Of a DNA stretch of 64,000 bases, positions 1 to 8,899 are shown in pieces. Made by a program: the position numbers and the translations under genes. The stretch is from Streptomyces sp. SS1-1 (GTDB lineage: Bacteria > Actinomycetota > Actinomycetes > Streptomycetales > Streptomycetaceae), in assembly GCF_008973465.1 (NCBI RefSeq), contig NZ_WBXN01000004.1, positions 2,356,001-2,420,000 on the forward strand. The letters run 5' to 3'. Each line of letters opens with the position of its first letter. Within the stretch, counting starts at the first letter, position 1. A model generated the notes under the pieces. That model saw only the letters and a list, made by a program, of their open reading frames with translations. It had not been told where the DNA came from and did not search any database.

Positions 1-379
1 CCGGCTCACCGCGCTTCCACGCGGCGTACTCCTCGCCGTACCGGGCGATGATCTCCTCGTGCGTCAGGCCCTGCCAGACGCCCGCGTAGGTCTCCCGCAG
101 GGCCTCGTCGTGCGTCACCTCCAGACCGGTGAGCTCCGCCAGCTCGGCGGCGGTCCGGGCGGCGCGCCGGAGGTCGGAGGCGATGATCGCGTCCGGCTTG
201 AGACCGGCGAGCAGCCGGGCGGCGCGGCGGGCCTGGGAGACGCCCACCTCGGTCAGGTCGACGTCCGTGGAGCCCTGGAAGCGGCGCTCCACGTTCCACG
301 AGGTCTGGCCGTGCCGCCACAGGATGAGCCGGCGGCCCCGGCCGGGGCGGCCGGCGGTCACCTCACCGGTGGCGCTCAC
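1..379 (-). CDS. Histidine phosphatase family protein (3' end cut by window)
   Basis: About 126 N-terminal codons are visible; the C-terminus lies beyond the left edge. The phosphohistidine motif RHG is at residues 22-24 in the context LILWRHGQTSWN, and the following FQGSTDVDLTEVG segment is typical of phosphoglycerate-mutase-like phosphatases. The GTG start overlaps the TGA stop of rsfS (GTGA), so the two genes are very probably translationally coupled. The family removes phosphate from small metabolites or proteins; the substrate cannot be read from this fragment. The second catalytic His is outside the window. Confidence 0.9.
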   Translation of the reverse strand, partial: MSATGEVTAGRPGRGRRLILWRHGQTSWNVERRFQGSTDVDLTEVGVSQARRAARLLAGLKPDAIIASDLRRAARTAAELAELTGLEVTHDEALRETYAGVWQGLTHEEIIARYGEEYAAWKRGEP

Positions 380-822
380 CGCCACTCACCGTCCAGCTCG
401 GCGGCCTCCTCCGCGGCCTGGAGCTTGGCGTGCTCGGCGGCCTTGCCGCGGGTGGCCTTGGCGTCCTCGGGCAGGTCGAGCTCGGGGCAGTCCTTCCACA
501 GCCGCTCCAGGGCGTAGAAGACGCGCTCCTCGCTGTGCTGGACGTGGACGACGATGTCGACGTAGTCCAGCAGGACCCAGCGGGCCTCGCGGTCGCCCTC
601 ACGGCGGACCGGCTTGGCGCCGAGCTCCTTGTTCAGCCGCTCCTCGATCTCGTCGACGATCGACTTGACCTGGCGGTCGTTGGGCGCGGAGGCGAGCAGG
701 AAGGCGTCGGTGATCGACAGGACGTCGCTCACGTCGTAGGCGATGATGTCGTGCGCGAGCTTGTCGGCGGCGGCCTGCGCGGCGGTGCGGACGAGCTCGG
801 TCGAACGGTCGGTAGCGGTCAC
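376..822 (-). CDS. rsfS: Ribosomal silencing factor RsfS
   Basis: A 148-residue protein of the RsfS/Iojap family. The body DIIAYDVSDVLSITDAFLLAS followed by NDRQVKSIVDEIEE and WVLLDYVDIVVHV is the family signature. RsfS binds ribosomal protein L14 and blocks 30S-50S joining when nutrients are scarce (family knowledge). The GTG at 820-822 gives the usual N-terminus. The Ala/Glu-rich C-terminal tail after about residue 120 is typical of actinobacterial members. It lies between the LCP gene and the histidine phosphatase gene; the nadD-rsfS neighbourhood is widely conserved. Confidence 0.95.
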   Translation of the reverse strand: MTATDRSTELVRTAAQAAADKLAHDIIAYDVSDVLSITDAFLLASAPNDRQVKSIVDEIEERLNKELGAKPVRREGDREARWVLLDYVDIVVHVQHSEERVFYALERLWKDCPELDLPEDAKATRGKAAEHAKLQAAEEAAELDGEWR

Positions 823-878
823 TACAAGGCTTTCGGTCGGTGGACACTTGTCTCCAAGGGTCTCACGGACCGGTGACA

Positions 879-912
879 GCACCCCACGTGAATACGGGCG
901 CACGTGGGGTGC
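879..912 (-). terminator. Hairpin terminator downstream of the LCP gene
   Basis: A perfect 12-bp inverted repeat (879-890 with 901-912, arm GCACCCCACGTG) encloses a 10-nt loop. It lies 8 nt beyond the LCP stop codon and about 57 nt ahead of the rsfS start. There is no T-tract, as is usual in high-GC actinobacteria. It probably separates the LCP transcript from rsfS or attenuates read-through. Confidence 0.7.
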
Positions 913-919
913 CGGGTGC

Positions 920-2587
920 TCACGAGGACGGGCGGTAGTCCTGTCCGAGGATCACCGTCACGTCCGCGTTCGCGGAGACCTCGCCCTTGCGGACCGCGCC
1001 GGCGGGCAGGCCCAGGGTCTTGGCGACCTCGGTGGCGTCGGCCTTGTCGGCGGCGTCGGCGTAGACGACCTGGCTGGTCGCCGCGGCGGACGCGGTGCCG
1101 CCCTCCAGGAAGGTGAAGCCGCCGTTGAGCAGCACCACGCGCGCCTTGCCGGAGTTGCCCTCGACGCCGGTGGCGTTGCGGACGGACACGCGGACGGCGG
1201 CGTCCTTGTCGGGGCTCTTCGCGGTGCCGCCCAGGACGTCCTTCACGACGCTCGCGCTGGCCTCCTCGCTGAGCGTTCCGTCCTCCTGCACGGGCAGCAG
1301 GGCCGTCTTGTAGTCGCCGCCCTTGGCGAGGTCGGCGAGCCGGGCGAGGAACGCGCCGAGGTCCTTCTCGGTCAGCGGCGGCTCGATGATCATGCCGAGG
1401 GTCTGCACGGTGGTGGTGGCGCCGCCGGTGTCCGAGGTCAGCTTGCGCAGCACGGCCTGCATGACCTGCCCGAACCGCTGCAGCTGCGCGTTCTGGGCCT
1501 CGCCGGAGCCCTGGTAGGTGGCGTAGGCGACGGCCGTCTTGCCGCTGAGGGTCTGCGCCTTGCCCTTGCGGACGAGGGGGGCGGCGCCCTTGGACTTGGC
1601 CGAAGGGTCGGGGACGTTCGTGTCGGTGTCGACCTCGATGTTGCCGATCAGGTCGACGAGGTTCTGCAGATAGGGGGTGTCCAGCCGCCAGGTGCCCTGG
1701 ATCTCGGTGCCGAGAACGGTGTCGATGGCGTCGCGGGTGCCGGAGGAGCCGTCGTCGTCGACGGACTTGGCCAGCGTGGTCGTGCTGCCGTCGTCGGAGC
1801 CGAGGGCGAGGGAGTTCGGCAGCAGGACGGTGGTGCCCTGCTTCGTGGTGGTGTTGTCGACGAGCAGGGCCGTGGAGGTGCCGCCCTTGGCGGTGTTGTG
1901 CAGATGGACGACGATCACGTCGCGTTTCTGCGCGCCGGCGGGCGTCGCGCTGTTCGTCTTCCCGTCCGAGCCGCCGAGGCCGGGGAGCTTCCCGGCGTAC
2001 CAGAGGTAGCCGACGCCGCCGGCCGCGACGAGGGCGAGGACGACGACGAGCGCGATCACGCGCGACCGTGCCCGCCGCTTGGCCTCCTCGCGCCGCTCGG
2101 TGCGGTTCTCGGTGAACTTCAGCCAGTCGATGACGTCCTCGGAGTCCTGGTCGGGCTCCTCGACGAAGGCGAACTGCTCGGTGCGGTAGTCCCGGTCGAC
2201 GCGCTCCCCGGTGCCGGTGTCCGGCTCCTCGGCCGGGCCGGCCTGCTGCGGGATGTAGGCGGTCTGCTCGGCGACCCGGGGCCGGCCGCCCCCGGCGGCG
2301 GTCTGCCCGTAGGGGTCGTAGGGCGCCTGCGTGCCGGTGTCGTACGGGTCGTAGGCGGGGGCGGGCGCCTGCGGACCGGTGTCGCCGTAGGGGTCGTACG
2401 GCGGGGGCTGCTGCTGGGCGCCGGTGGCGTACGGGTCGTATCCGTAGCCTTGCTGAGCGTAGGGGTCGTAGTGCTGCTGGGGCTGCTGCTGCGACGGGAC
2501 CTGCCGGTACACCGGCCGGCCGTACTCGTCGTAGCCGACCAGTTCGTACGGGACGTCCCCGTAGCCCGCGTCGTATCGGTCGTTCAC
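920..2587 (-). CDS. LCP (LytR-CpsA-Psr) family protein with LytR_C domain
   Basis: A 555-residue protein. Residues 1 to about 165 are a cytoplasmic Tyr/Gln/Pro-rich tail with repeated YDPY units; one membrane segment follows at about 175-195; an LCP-like extracytoplasmic domain covers about 215-445; a LytR_C domain covers about 463-552 (start AAVRVSVRNATG). LCP proteins transfer undecaprenyl-linked polymers to peptidoglycan. In S. coelicolor the LCP-like protein at the corresponding locus (SCO2578, PdtA, from memory) attaches a poly-diglycosylphosphate wall polymer, so this may be its orthologue and act with the wall-polymer cluster at 10-19 kb. The GTG at 2585-2587 is preceded by a GAGAGGGG Shine-Dalgarno sequence. 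The catalytic Arg/Asp set is not obvious by eye, so activity is inferred. Confidence 0.85.
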   Translation of the reverse strand: MNDRYDAGYGDVPYELVGYDEYGRPVYRQVPSQQQPQQHYDPYAQQGYGYDPYATGAQQQPPPYDPYGDTGPQAPAPAYDPYDTGTQAPYDPYGQTAAGGGRPRVAEQTAYIPQQAGPAEEPDTGTGERVDRDYRTEQFAFVEEPDQDSEDVIDWLKFTENRTERREEAKRRARSRVIALVVVLALVAAGGVGYLWYAGKLPGLGGSDGKTNSATPAGAQKRDVIVVHLHNTAKGGTSTALLVDNTTTKQGTTVLLPNSLALGSDDGSTTTLAKSVDDDGSSGTRDAIDTVLGTEIQGTWRLDTPYLQNLVDLIGNIEVDTDTNVPDPSAKSKGAAPLVRKGKAQTLSGKTAVAYATYQGSGEAQNAQLQRFGQVMQAVLRKLTSDTGGATTTVQTLGMIIEPPLTEKDLGAFLARLADLAKGGDYKTALLPVQEDGTLSEEASASVVKDVLGGTAKSPDKDAAVRVSVRNATGVEGNSGKARVVLLNGGFTFLEGGTASAAATSQVVYADAADKADATEVAKTLGLPAGAVRKGEVSANADVTVILGQDYRPSS

Positions 2588-2612
2588 CGTAGCCCCTCTC
2601 GGCTCGCTCGCC

Positions 2613-3236
2613 TCACTCGCCGCGGTACAGCTCGCGCTTGTCGATGTAGCGCACGACACCGTCCGGCACCAGATACCAGATGGGGTCCTTCCTGGCGACT
2701 CTCGCACGGCAATCGGTGGACGAGATGGCCAGCGCGGGGACCTCGACCAGGGAGACGCCGCCCTCGGGCAGGCCGGCGTCGTCGAGCTGGTGGCCGGGGC
2801 GGGTGACCCCGACGAAGTGCGCGAGGGAGAACAGCTCCTCGGAGTCGCGCCAGGTCAGGATCTGGCCGAGGGCGTCGGCCCCGGTGATGAAGAAGAGGTC
2901 CGTGTCGGGGTTCAGCGCGCGCAGGTCGCGCAGCGTGTCCACGGTGTAGGTCGGGCCGCCCCGGTCGATGTCGATGCGGCTGACGGAGAACTGCGGGTTC
3001 TCCGCGGTGGCGATGACCGTCATCAGATAGCGGTCCTCGGCCGGGGAGACGTGCCGGTGACTCTTCTGCCACGGCTGGCCGGTCGGCACGAACACGACCT
3101 CGTCCAGGTGGAACTGCGCGGCGACCTCGCTGGCCGCGACGAGGTGGCCGTGGTGGATCGGGTCGAACGTCCCGCCCATGACGCCGAGACGGCGCTTGCC
3201 GGGGTTCGTCGGTCCGTTGCCGGGGCCGGTAGGCAT
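2613..3236 (-). CDS. nadD: Nicotinate-nucleotide adenylyltransferase NadD
   Basis: Transfers AMP to nicotinate mononucleotide in NAD synthesis. The nucleotidyltransferase motif [11 protein letters not shown] lies near the N-terminus and the second signature ISSTDCR near the C-terminus. The ATG at 3234-3236 is preceded by GGGAG at 8 nt; an in-frame ATG at 3249-3251 would add five residues but has a poorer ribosome site. The length (207 residues) is normal. The stop is 25 nt before the LCP start, so the two are likely co-transcribed. Confidence 0.96.
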   Translation of the reverse strand: MPTGPGNGPTNPGKRRLGVMGGTFDPIHHGHLVAASEVAAQFHLDEVVFVPTGQPWQKSHRHVSPAEDRYLMTVIATAENPQFSVSRIDIDRGGPTYTVDTLRDLRALNPDTDLFFITGADALGQILTWRDSEELFSLAHFVGVTRPGHQLDDAGLPEGGVSLVEVPALAISSTDCRARVARKDPIWYLVPDGVVRYIDKRELYRGE

Positions 3237-3327
3237 GTCCTGCTCTCCCATGCGTGCAGACCCTACCGGCCCCGCCCGAGAGCCCCGGCCGGCGGTCGCG
3301 CGGGCGGAGCCTGGAGGCCGGCCGGGA

Positions 3328-3492
3328 TCAGCGGTCGCGGTTGAAGCGCGTGGTGATCCACAGCAGCAGCAGGAGGATGACGAAGGCGCCGCCGCCGGTG
3401 AGCAGCGGGCTGATGCTGTCGTGGTTGCCGCCGTGCTCCTCGCCCTCGGCGGCGAGAGTGACCAACTGGGCAGCTGCGCTGTGGAAGCTCAT
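3328..3492 (-). CDS. Small single-pass membrane protein (54 aa)
   Basis: Encodes 54 residues: a short acidic/histidine region ([11 protein letters not shown]), a hydrophobic segment ([12 protein letters not shown]) near residues 36-48, and a basic end (RFNRDR), so the C-terminus is likely cytoplasmic. It lies 76 nt upstream of nadD on the same strand. I do not recognise a family beyond its being a small actinobacterial membrane peptide. Clean coding bias in frame and a plausible ATG support it. Confidence 0.65.
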   Translation of the reverse strand: MSFHSAAAQLVTLAAEGEEHGGNHDSISPLLTGGGAFVILLLLLWITTRFNRDR

Positions 3493-3621
3493 CTTCGGCG
3501 TGACCTATCGGTGTGGGCGGGATAAAGACGTCGGCTCATCGTATGCGGCCACCATGACGGCGATCACGCCGACTCCACCGTTGGTGGCGCTCCGGCCCGC
3601 CCGGGGAACCTTCCCCGCGGC

Positions 3622-3783
3622 TCAGTCGTCCTTCTGCCTGTAGCCCCGCAGCAGGAACCACGCGGTCAGCACACAGCCCACGACCATCACGATCAGCACG
3701 ATCCGGAGCAGATTGCCCGACCCCGGCTGCTCGGCCGCGCGTGCGGCCTCGGTGACCCAGGCGGCCGCGGTGGTGTGCTCCAT
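3622..3783 (-). CDS. Small single-pass membrane protein (53 aa)
   Basis: Encodes 53 residues starting MEHTTAAAWVTEAARAAEQPG, with one hydrophobic helix (LLRIVLIVMVVGCVLTAWFLL, about residues 25-45) and a charged tail (RGYRQKDD). It is divergent from the M48 protease gene, whose promoter region it shares. It resembles the 54-residue peptide next door in layout (extracytoplasmic N-terminus, helix, short basic tail) but not clearly in sequence. Function unknown. Confidence 0.6.
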   Translation of the reverse strand: MEHTTAAAWVTEAARAAEQPGSGNLLRIVLIVMVVGCVLTAWFLLRGYRQKDD

Positions 3784-3909
3784 GACGCCGAACTCCTTCG
3801 CTGTAGTGCCCGTCCACGGTAACTCCGCCTAGGCTGGGCCCAGCCTCGGGGACGCAAAGGGCCGCACAAGGGTCCGCAAAGGGCCACACTCACGCACATG
3901 GGGGAAGAC

Positions 3910-5022
3910 ATGTCCGACGGCCACGAGCACAGCGGGCGGGAGCAGGTGCCGAGCAGGCGGCGCACACGTTTCCCGGGCATCTCCTCGCGCGCGTACGAGC
4001 ACCCCGCGGACCGCTCCGCCCTGGTGGCCCTGCGCAAGCTCACCGGCTTCGACACGGTCTTCAAGGCGCTCAGCGGCCTGCTGCCCGAGCGCAGTCTGCG
4101 GCTGCTGTTCCTGTCGGACTCGGTCCGGGTCTCCGACGAGCAGTTCGCGCACCTGAACGACATGCTGCGGGACGCCTGCTACATCCTGGACCTGGAGAAG
4201 GTCCCCCCGATGTACGTCAACCAGGACCCGGTGCCCAACGCGATGTGCATCGGCCTGGACGAGCCGATCATCGTGGTGACGACCGGGCTGCTGGAGCTGC
4301 TCGACGAGGAGGAGATGCGGGCCGTCGTGGGCCATGAGGTGGGCCACGCGCTCTCCGGTCACTCGGTGTACCGCACGATCCTGCTGTTCCTGACCAGCCT
4401 CGCGGTCCGGGTCGCCTGGATCCCGCTGGGCAATCTGGCGATCATGGCGATCGTGACGGCCCTGCGGGAGTGGTTCCGCAAGTCGGAGCTGTCCGCGGAC
4501 CGGGCGGGCCTGCTCGTCGGCCAGGACCTGCAGGCGTCGATGCGCGGCCTGATGAAGCTGGCGGGCGGCCACCATCTGCACGAGATGAACGTGGACGCCT
4601 TCCTGAAGCAGGCCGAGGAGTACGAGGCGGGCGGCGACCTGCGCGACTCGGTCCTGAAGATCCTGAACGTCCTCCCCCGCTCGCACCCCTTCACCACGGT
4701 CCGCGCGGCCGAGCTGAAGCGGTGGGCGGAGTCCCGCGACTTCCAGCGGATCATGGACGGCCACTACCCGCGCCGCACCGAGGACAAGGACACCTCGGTG
4801 ACCGACTCCTTCCGTGAGTCGGCGTCCCACTACGCCGACCATGTGAAGGCGTCCAAGGACCCGCTGATGAAGCTGGTCTCGGACATCGCCGGCGGCGCGG
4901 GCGACCTGGGCGGCCGGGTCCGCAGGGGCTTCGGCGGCTTCACGGGCTCGGGCTCGGCTTCGAAGGACGGGCCCGCGCGCGAGGACGGCGACGGGGACGG
5001 CACCGCGGGCGGCACCGCCTGA
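3910..5022 (+). CDS. M48 family membrane metallopeptidase
   Basis: The zinc-binding motif HEVGH is at residues 142-146, followed by hydrophobic segments (ILLFLTSLAVRVAWIPLGNLAIMAIV) and a downstream ELSADRAG segment containing the third zinc ligand. These are the marks of HtpX/Ste24-like M48 proteases, which degrade or process membrane proteins. I prefer the ATG at 3910 because GGGGGAAG lies just before it; an upstream in-frame ATG at 3898 lacks a Shine-Dalgarno site. The last 40 residues are Gly/Asp-rich and probably disordered. Confidence 0.9.
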   Translation: MSDGHEHSGREQVPSRRRTRFPGISSRAYEHPADRSALVALRKLTGFDTVFKALSGLLPERSLRLLFLSDSVRVSDEQFAHLNDMLRDACYILDLEKVPPMYVNQDPVPNAMCIGLDEPIIVVTTGLLELLDEEEMRAVVGHEVGHALSGHSVYRTILLFLTSLAVRVAWIPLGNLAIMAIVTALREWFRKSELSADRAGLLVGQDLQASMRGLMKLAGGHHLHEMNVDAFLKQAEEYEAGGDLRDSVLKILNVLPRSHPFTTVRAAELKRWAESRDFQRIMDGHYPRRTEDKDTSVTDSFRESASHYADHVKASKDPLMKLVSDIAGGAGDLGGRVRRGFGGFTGSGSASKDGPAREDGDGDGTAGGTA

Positions 5023-5032
5023 GGCGTACGGC

Positions 5033-5973
5033 TCAGACCTTCGGCTGGGACCCGGGCGCGAGCGAGCCGCACAGGGCCGTCGCCCCGCCGGTGGCGTAGG
5101 GGTCGGTGCCGGCCGGTCCGCCCTCCTTGGCGGTCTGGCCGGCCAGCAGCGGGTGCAGCCGGTTCACGGAGTCCTCGGCGCAGGACAGCGGTCCGGCCTG
5201 GACGTAGGAGACGACCAGCTGGGCCTGGTGCAGCCGCAGGTCCTCCCGGTCGAACCGGAAGTGCAGCTCGCGCCGCAGGGTGAACAGCGACGCGTCGGCC
5301 TTCCGTCCGCCGGCGGCCTCACGCACGGGGCGCAGGGCGTAGACGAAGGTGTGGTCGGCGGTGACCTCCAGCGTGGCGGCGTCGGTCTCGGCCGCCTGGA
5401 GGGTGCCCTGCACCCGGATGCCGCGATCCGCCAGCTCCGCCTGGGAGGGGTCGAAGCGCACCAGCCAGCCGGTCGGCGCGTGCCGTCCGTCGGGGGCGGG
5501 GTGGCTGAAGCTGCGGTCGAACTGGTCGAGCTGGTCGGGGTCGAGGAGCATCCGCACGGGGCGGGTCTGGTCGCCGGTCAGCACCTCGGGGTAGAGCGCG
5601 GACCGCACGATGTAGTCCTTGGCGATCAGCAGCGCGTCCGTGACCTGGCCGTCCGAGAAGTGCGCGGTGCGCCGGGCGGCCCGGAGCCGTCGGGGGCCTG
5701 GTAGGGATGGCGTACGCCCATGTAGATCGCGGTGCCGAAGGCGACGGCCATCAGCAGGACGAGGATCAGGGCCTGCCGGGACAGCCCTCTGCGCAGTGGG
5801 GGGAGGCGGCGGACGGCGGGGGCGTGGTCGGTGATGCGCTCCTGGGCGGAGAACTCCTGGAGGCGGGCAGCCCGCACGAACGATTCGTCGAAGACGACGG
5901 ACCGGTACTCGTCCTCGCCACCTCCGGGGCCGCCTTCGGGTGTCCCCTCAGGTGGGTCTCCTGACCCTCCCAT
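5033..5973 (-). pseudogene. Membrane-anchored conserved protein, split by a frameshift
   Basis: Two consecutive reading frames form one apparent protein. The first (start 5973) has a soluble head with SVVFDESFVRAARLQEF, then a membrane helix (ALILVLLMAVAFGTAIYMGV) and reads HPYQAPDGSG before leaving frame. The second frame resumes at once with RAARRTAHFSDGQVTDALL and continues to the stop at 5033 (YPEVLTGDQTRPVRMLLDPD onward). One missing base near 5680-5684, where the reverse strand reads GGCTCCGGGCC, would explain the break. The head resembles the neighbouring gene at 6109-6705. Alternatives are a sequencing error or re-initiation at the GTG at 5606-5608, which has AAGGA 7 nt upstream. Confidence 0.7.
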
Positions 5974-6071
5974 ATCTTCAGGGTAGGTCTCGCGGAGCCC
6001 GGGTAAACGCCCGTGCCCAGGACAACTTCTGACAGGTCCTCACCGGATTCGGCCGGTCGGCCGAAAGGGTG

Positions 6072-6099
6072 CGGTACCCCCCTCCGTCAGGGGGCGGTG
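6072..6099 (-). terminator. GC-rich hairpin terminator
   Basis: An inverted repeat with CGGTACCCCCC-type and GGGGGGCGGTG-type arms around a short loop, 9 nt past the stop of the 6109-6705 gene. The loop sequence TCCGTCAGGG recurs a few bases on. Confidence 0.5.
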
Positions 6100-6108
6100 C
6101 CCCTTCCG

Positions 6109-6705
6109 TCAGGGCGTGCGCGGGATCGCCGAGACGGTCGGCCGGGAGTAGTCCGCGGAGGCCGAGGGCAGCGGTCCGCCGCCCTGCTCCAGCCCGGTGG
6201 TGGCCGGGACCGGCGCCTGGTCGCCGCTGCTGGAGGAGGCGCCCCGGTAGACGGCGGCGAAGGCCAGCGCGACCATGCCGACGCCCATCACGACGGCGAG
6301 GACCCAGGCGACCGGGCGATGCCAGCGGACCTGCTTGCCGAACGCCCCGGAGCCGCCGTAGCCGTCCTCCAGGAGGTGGCGGTCGTCCAGGTCGTCGTAG
6401 CCGGGGTCGCGGCCGAAGCCGGTGAGTTCGCCGTAGGCCTCGTCGAAGCGGTCGCCGCGGCCCAGGGCCCGGCGGGCCTCCACCTCGGAGGCCTCGGCTC
6501 TCGCCTGCGCGGCGGCCAGGAGGCGCTCGACGGCGGTCGGCTCGTGCACCACGGCCGCCTGTACGAAGGCCTCGTCGAAGACCACGGAGGCGAACTCTTC
6601 GTCCGACACCCCGTGGTCGTGGTCGTCGTCGGGCTCCCAGCCGTCAGGGAACGGCGTGCCCCCCACGTCCTCCGGCACGGATCCAGAGTAGACCTGGGGG
6701 GTCAT
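6109..6705 (-). CDS. Membrane-anchored conserved protein of unknown function
   Basis: A 198-residue protein with an acidic N-terminus, the segment FASVVFDEAFVQAAVVHEPTA, an Ala/Glu-rich coiled region (about residues 60-80), a membrane helix (VAWVLAVVMGVGMVALAFAAVY) at about 137-158, and a short Ser/Pro-rich outer tail. The SVVFDE.FV.AA segment is shared with the frameshifted gene at 5033-5973, so the two look like a tandem pair derived by duplication. The start is uncertain: ATG at 6703-6705 is used here, but a GTG at 6678 is also possible. No catalytic motif seen. Confidence 0.75.
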   Translation of the reverse strand: MTPQVYSGSVPEDVGGTPFPDGWEPDDDHDHGVSDEEFASVVFDEAFVQAAVVHEPTAVERLLAAAQARAEASEVEARRALGRGDRFDEAYGELTGFGRDPGYDDLDDRHLLEDGYGGSGAFGKQVRWHRPVAWVLAVVMGVGMVALAFAAVYRGASSSSGDQAPVPATTGLEQGGGPLPSASADYSRPTVSAIPRTP

Positions 6706-6810
6706 TTTGGGCAGACGGTATGGAAATTCATCCGCCTGCCGAGACGCCCTTCCCGTGGCACGGACGTGGGCGGGGGCGCGTGTCGCACGCATATGCCCCG
6801 GGCGTGCGCC

Positions 6811-6840
6811 GGGCGCCCCCGAAGGTTCTCGGGGGCGCCC
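6811..6840 (-). terminator. Hairpin terminator downstream of proA
   Basis: A perfect 12-bp inverted repeat (6811-6822 with 6829-6840, arm GGGCGCCCCCGA) with a 6-nt loop, 27 nt beyond the proA stop. Confidence 0.75.
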
Positions 6841-6867
6841 GACGGCCGGGGCGCAGAGGGGCCCGGA

Positions 6868-8154
6868 TCAGCGCCGGATGTGCCCGTCACCAGTGACGAT
6901 GTACTTCGTGCTGGTCAGCTCGGGCAGTCCCATCGGGCCGCGCGCGTGCAGCTTCTGCGTGGAGATGCCGATCTCCGCCCCGAAGCCGAACTGACCGCCG
7001 TCCGTGAACCGGGTGGAGGCGTTCACGGCGACCGTGGTGGAGTCCACCAGTTGGGTGAAGCGGCGGGCGGCCTGCTGCGAGGTGGTGACGATGGCCTCGG
7101 TGTGACCGGAGGTCCACAGGCGGATGTGCTCGACGGCCCGCTCCAGCGAGTCCACGACCGCGGCGGCGATGTCGTACGAGAGGTACTCGGTCTCCCAGTC
7201 CTCGGCGGTCGCCTCGACGACGGTGGCCTTGGAGTCCTTGGCGTACGCCATCACCCTGTCGTCGGCGTGCACGGTCACACCGGCCTCCGCGAGGGCGTCC
7301 AGGGCGCGCGGCAGGAACTCCGGCGCGATGTCCTGGTGGACGAGGAGGGTCTCGGCGGCGTTGCAGACGCTGACGCGCTGGGCCTTGGAGTTGATCAGGA
7401 TGTCGACGGCCATGTCGAGGTCGGCGTGGGCGTCGACGTAGACGTGGCAGTTGCCGGTGCCGGTCTCGATCACCGGGACGGTGGACTCGGCGACGACCGT
7501 CTGGATCAGCGAGGCGCCGCCGCGCGGGATCAGCACGTCGACCAGACCGCGGGCCCGCATCAGCTCGCGCACGCTCTCCCGGCTCTCGCCCGGCACCAGC
7601 TGCACGGCGTCGGCGGGCAGCCCGGCACCGCCGACGGCGTCCCGGATCACCCGGACCAACGCGGAGTTCGACTCGTACGCGGAGGCCGAGCCGCGCAGCA
7701 GCACGGCGTTGCCCGACTTCAGGCAGAGGGCGGCGGCGTCCACGGTGACGTTCGGGCGGGCCTCGTAGATGATGCCGACGACGCCCAGCGGCACCCGGAC
7801 CTGGCGCAGGTCGATGCCGTTGGGCAGGGTCGAGCCGCGCACGACCTCACCGACGGGGTCGGGCAGCGCGACGACGTCCCGCACGTCGGAGGCGATGGCC
7901 CGCACCCGCTCCGGGGTGAGGGTGAGCCGGTCGACGATCGCCTCGCTGGTGCCGGCCTCGCGGGCCTTGGCGATGTCCTTGGCGTTCGCCTCGACGATCT
8001 CGCTGGTGCGGACCTCCAGGGCGTCCGCGATGGCCAGCAGCGCGTCGTCCTTCTCGGCCCGCGGCAGGGGGGCCAGGTCGGCCGCGGCGGCCTTGGCGCG
8101 GTAGGCGGCCTGGGTGACCGGGGTCATGGCGTCGTACGGGGAGAGCGAGGTCAT
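6868..8154 (-). CDS. proA: Glutamate-5-semialdehyde dehydrogenase ProA
   Basis: Reduces gamma-glutamyl phosphate to glutamate semialdehyde in proline synthesis, using NADPH. The 428-residue length is normal. Recognisable segments are [29 protein letters not shown], the catalytic Cys region [16 protein letters not shown] and the C-terminal [19 protein letters not shown]. The ATG at 8152-8154 opens [13 protein letters not shown]. proB lies upstream on the same strand, with one small unknown gene between them. Confidence 0.97.
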   Translation of the reverse strand: MTSLSPYDAMTPVTQAAYRAKAAAADLAPLPRAEKDDALLAIADALEVRTSEIVEANAKDIAKAREAGTSEAIVDRLTLTPERVRAIASDVRDVVALPDPVGEVVRGSTLPNGIDLRQVRVPLGVVGIIYEARPNVTVDAAALCLKSGNAVLLRGSASAYESNSALVRVIRDAVGGAGLPADAVQLVPGESRESVRELMRARGLVDVLIPRGGASLIQTVVAESTVPVIETGTGNCHVYVDAHADLDMAVDILINSKAQRVSVCNAAETLLVHQDIAPEFLPRALDALAEAGVTVHADDRVMAYAKDSKATVVEATAEDWETEYLSYDIAAAVVDSLERAVEHIRLWTSGHTEAIVTTSQQAARRFTQLVDSTTVAVNASTRFTDGGQFGFGAEIGISTQKLHARGPMGLPELTSTKYIVTGDGHIRR

Positions 8155-8246
8155 ACAAGGAAGGGTAGTGCGCCCGCCGCACGGTTCCCGTGCGTGTTCC
8201 GCACCGCGAGACGGGCCGCGGGACACCTCCCCGGCCCGGCCCGCGG

Positions 8247-8711
8247 TCAGAACGGGTGGACGCCGACCGGGGTGGCCGGCAGCGGCCCGTACCCCTCCGC
8301 GACGCGCTGGTGGTAGGTCTCCCGGTCGATGACCTCGAGGCCCACGATCTCCCACGGCGGCAGGCCCGCCGTCTGGCGGTGCTCGCCCCACAGGCGCAGC
8401 GCCACGGCGGCCGCGTCGTGCAGGTCGCGGGCCTCCTCCCAGTAGCGGATCTCGGCGTGGTCGTTCGCGTACCGGCTGGTCAGCAGAAAGGGGTGGTCGT
8501 GGGCCAGTTGTTCGAGCGAGCGGCGGACGTCCTTCAGCGGCGCCTCCCTGCCGGAGACGCTGAGGGTGACGTGCCACAGGCGGGGCAGTTCCTCGGGCCG
8601 CTCGAACCGGTCGCCGGCCGCGACGCTCGTCAAGGCGCGCTCCTCACCGGCCGCGCGGGACGAGCCCCCACCGGCACTGCGGGGCGCCGTCCCAGGGCGC
8701 ACTCGTCTCAC
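8247..8711 (-). CDS. Conserved hypothetical protein between proB and proA
   Basis: The conserved body reads [13 protein letters not shown], then [31 protein letters not shown], then a C-terminal [14 protein letters not shown], ending in VGVHPF. No domain name comes to mind; no membrane segment or signal is present, so a small soluble protein is likely. Two starts are plausible: GTG at 8709-8711 with AAGGAGG 5 nt upstream (154 residues, used here), or TTG at 8631-8633 with GAGGAG about 6 nt upstream (128 residues), which removes a low-complexity Arg/Gly/Ser leader. Its position suggests co-transcription with the proline genes. Confidence 0.8.
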   Translation of the reverse strand: MRRVRPGTAPRSAGGGSSRAAGEERALTSVAAGDRFERPEELPRLWHVTLSVSGREAPLKDVRRSLEQLAHDHPFLLTSRYANDHAEIRYWEEARDLHDAAAVALRLWGEHRQTAGLPPWEIVGLEVIDRETYHQRVAEGYGPLPATPVGVHPF

Positions 8712-8899
8712 GACGGCCTCCTTCACGCAGTGACCGACCGGACGGTCGGCGGAATGTGTCCGTGAGACAAAGTTGAGCAGGCCGCAAGGGCTCGCGGGGC
8801 GGTTTTGCGGAACGTCCACCTCACGACGACGTTCACAACGGGGTGTTCCCCCTGTTTTCGGCTTCTCCCGCGTGCACGGAGAGCCGGCAGGAGGCCCTT

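Noticed and set aside
743..2806. A long plus-strand ORF opposite the LCP gene
   Set aside because: It mirrors the minus-strand LCP gene and nadD; composition is Gly/Val/Arg-rich with no domain, typical of antisense frames in high-GC DNA.
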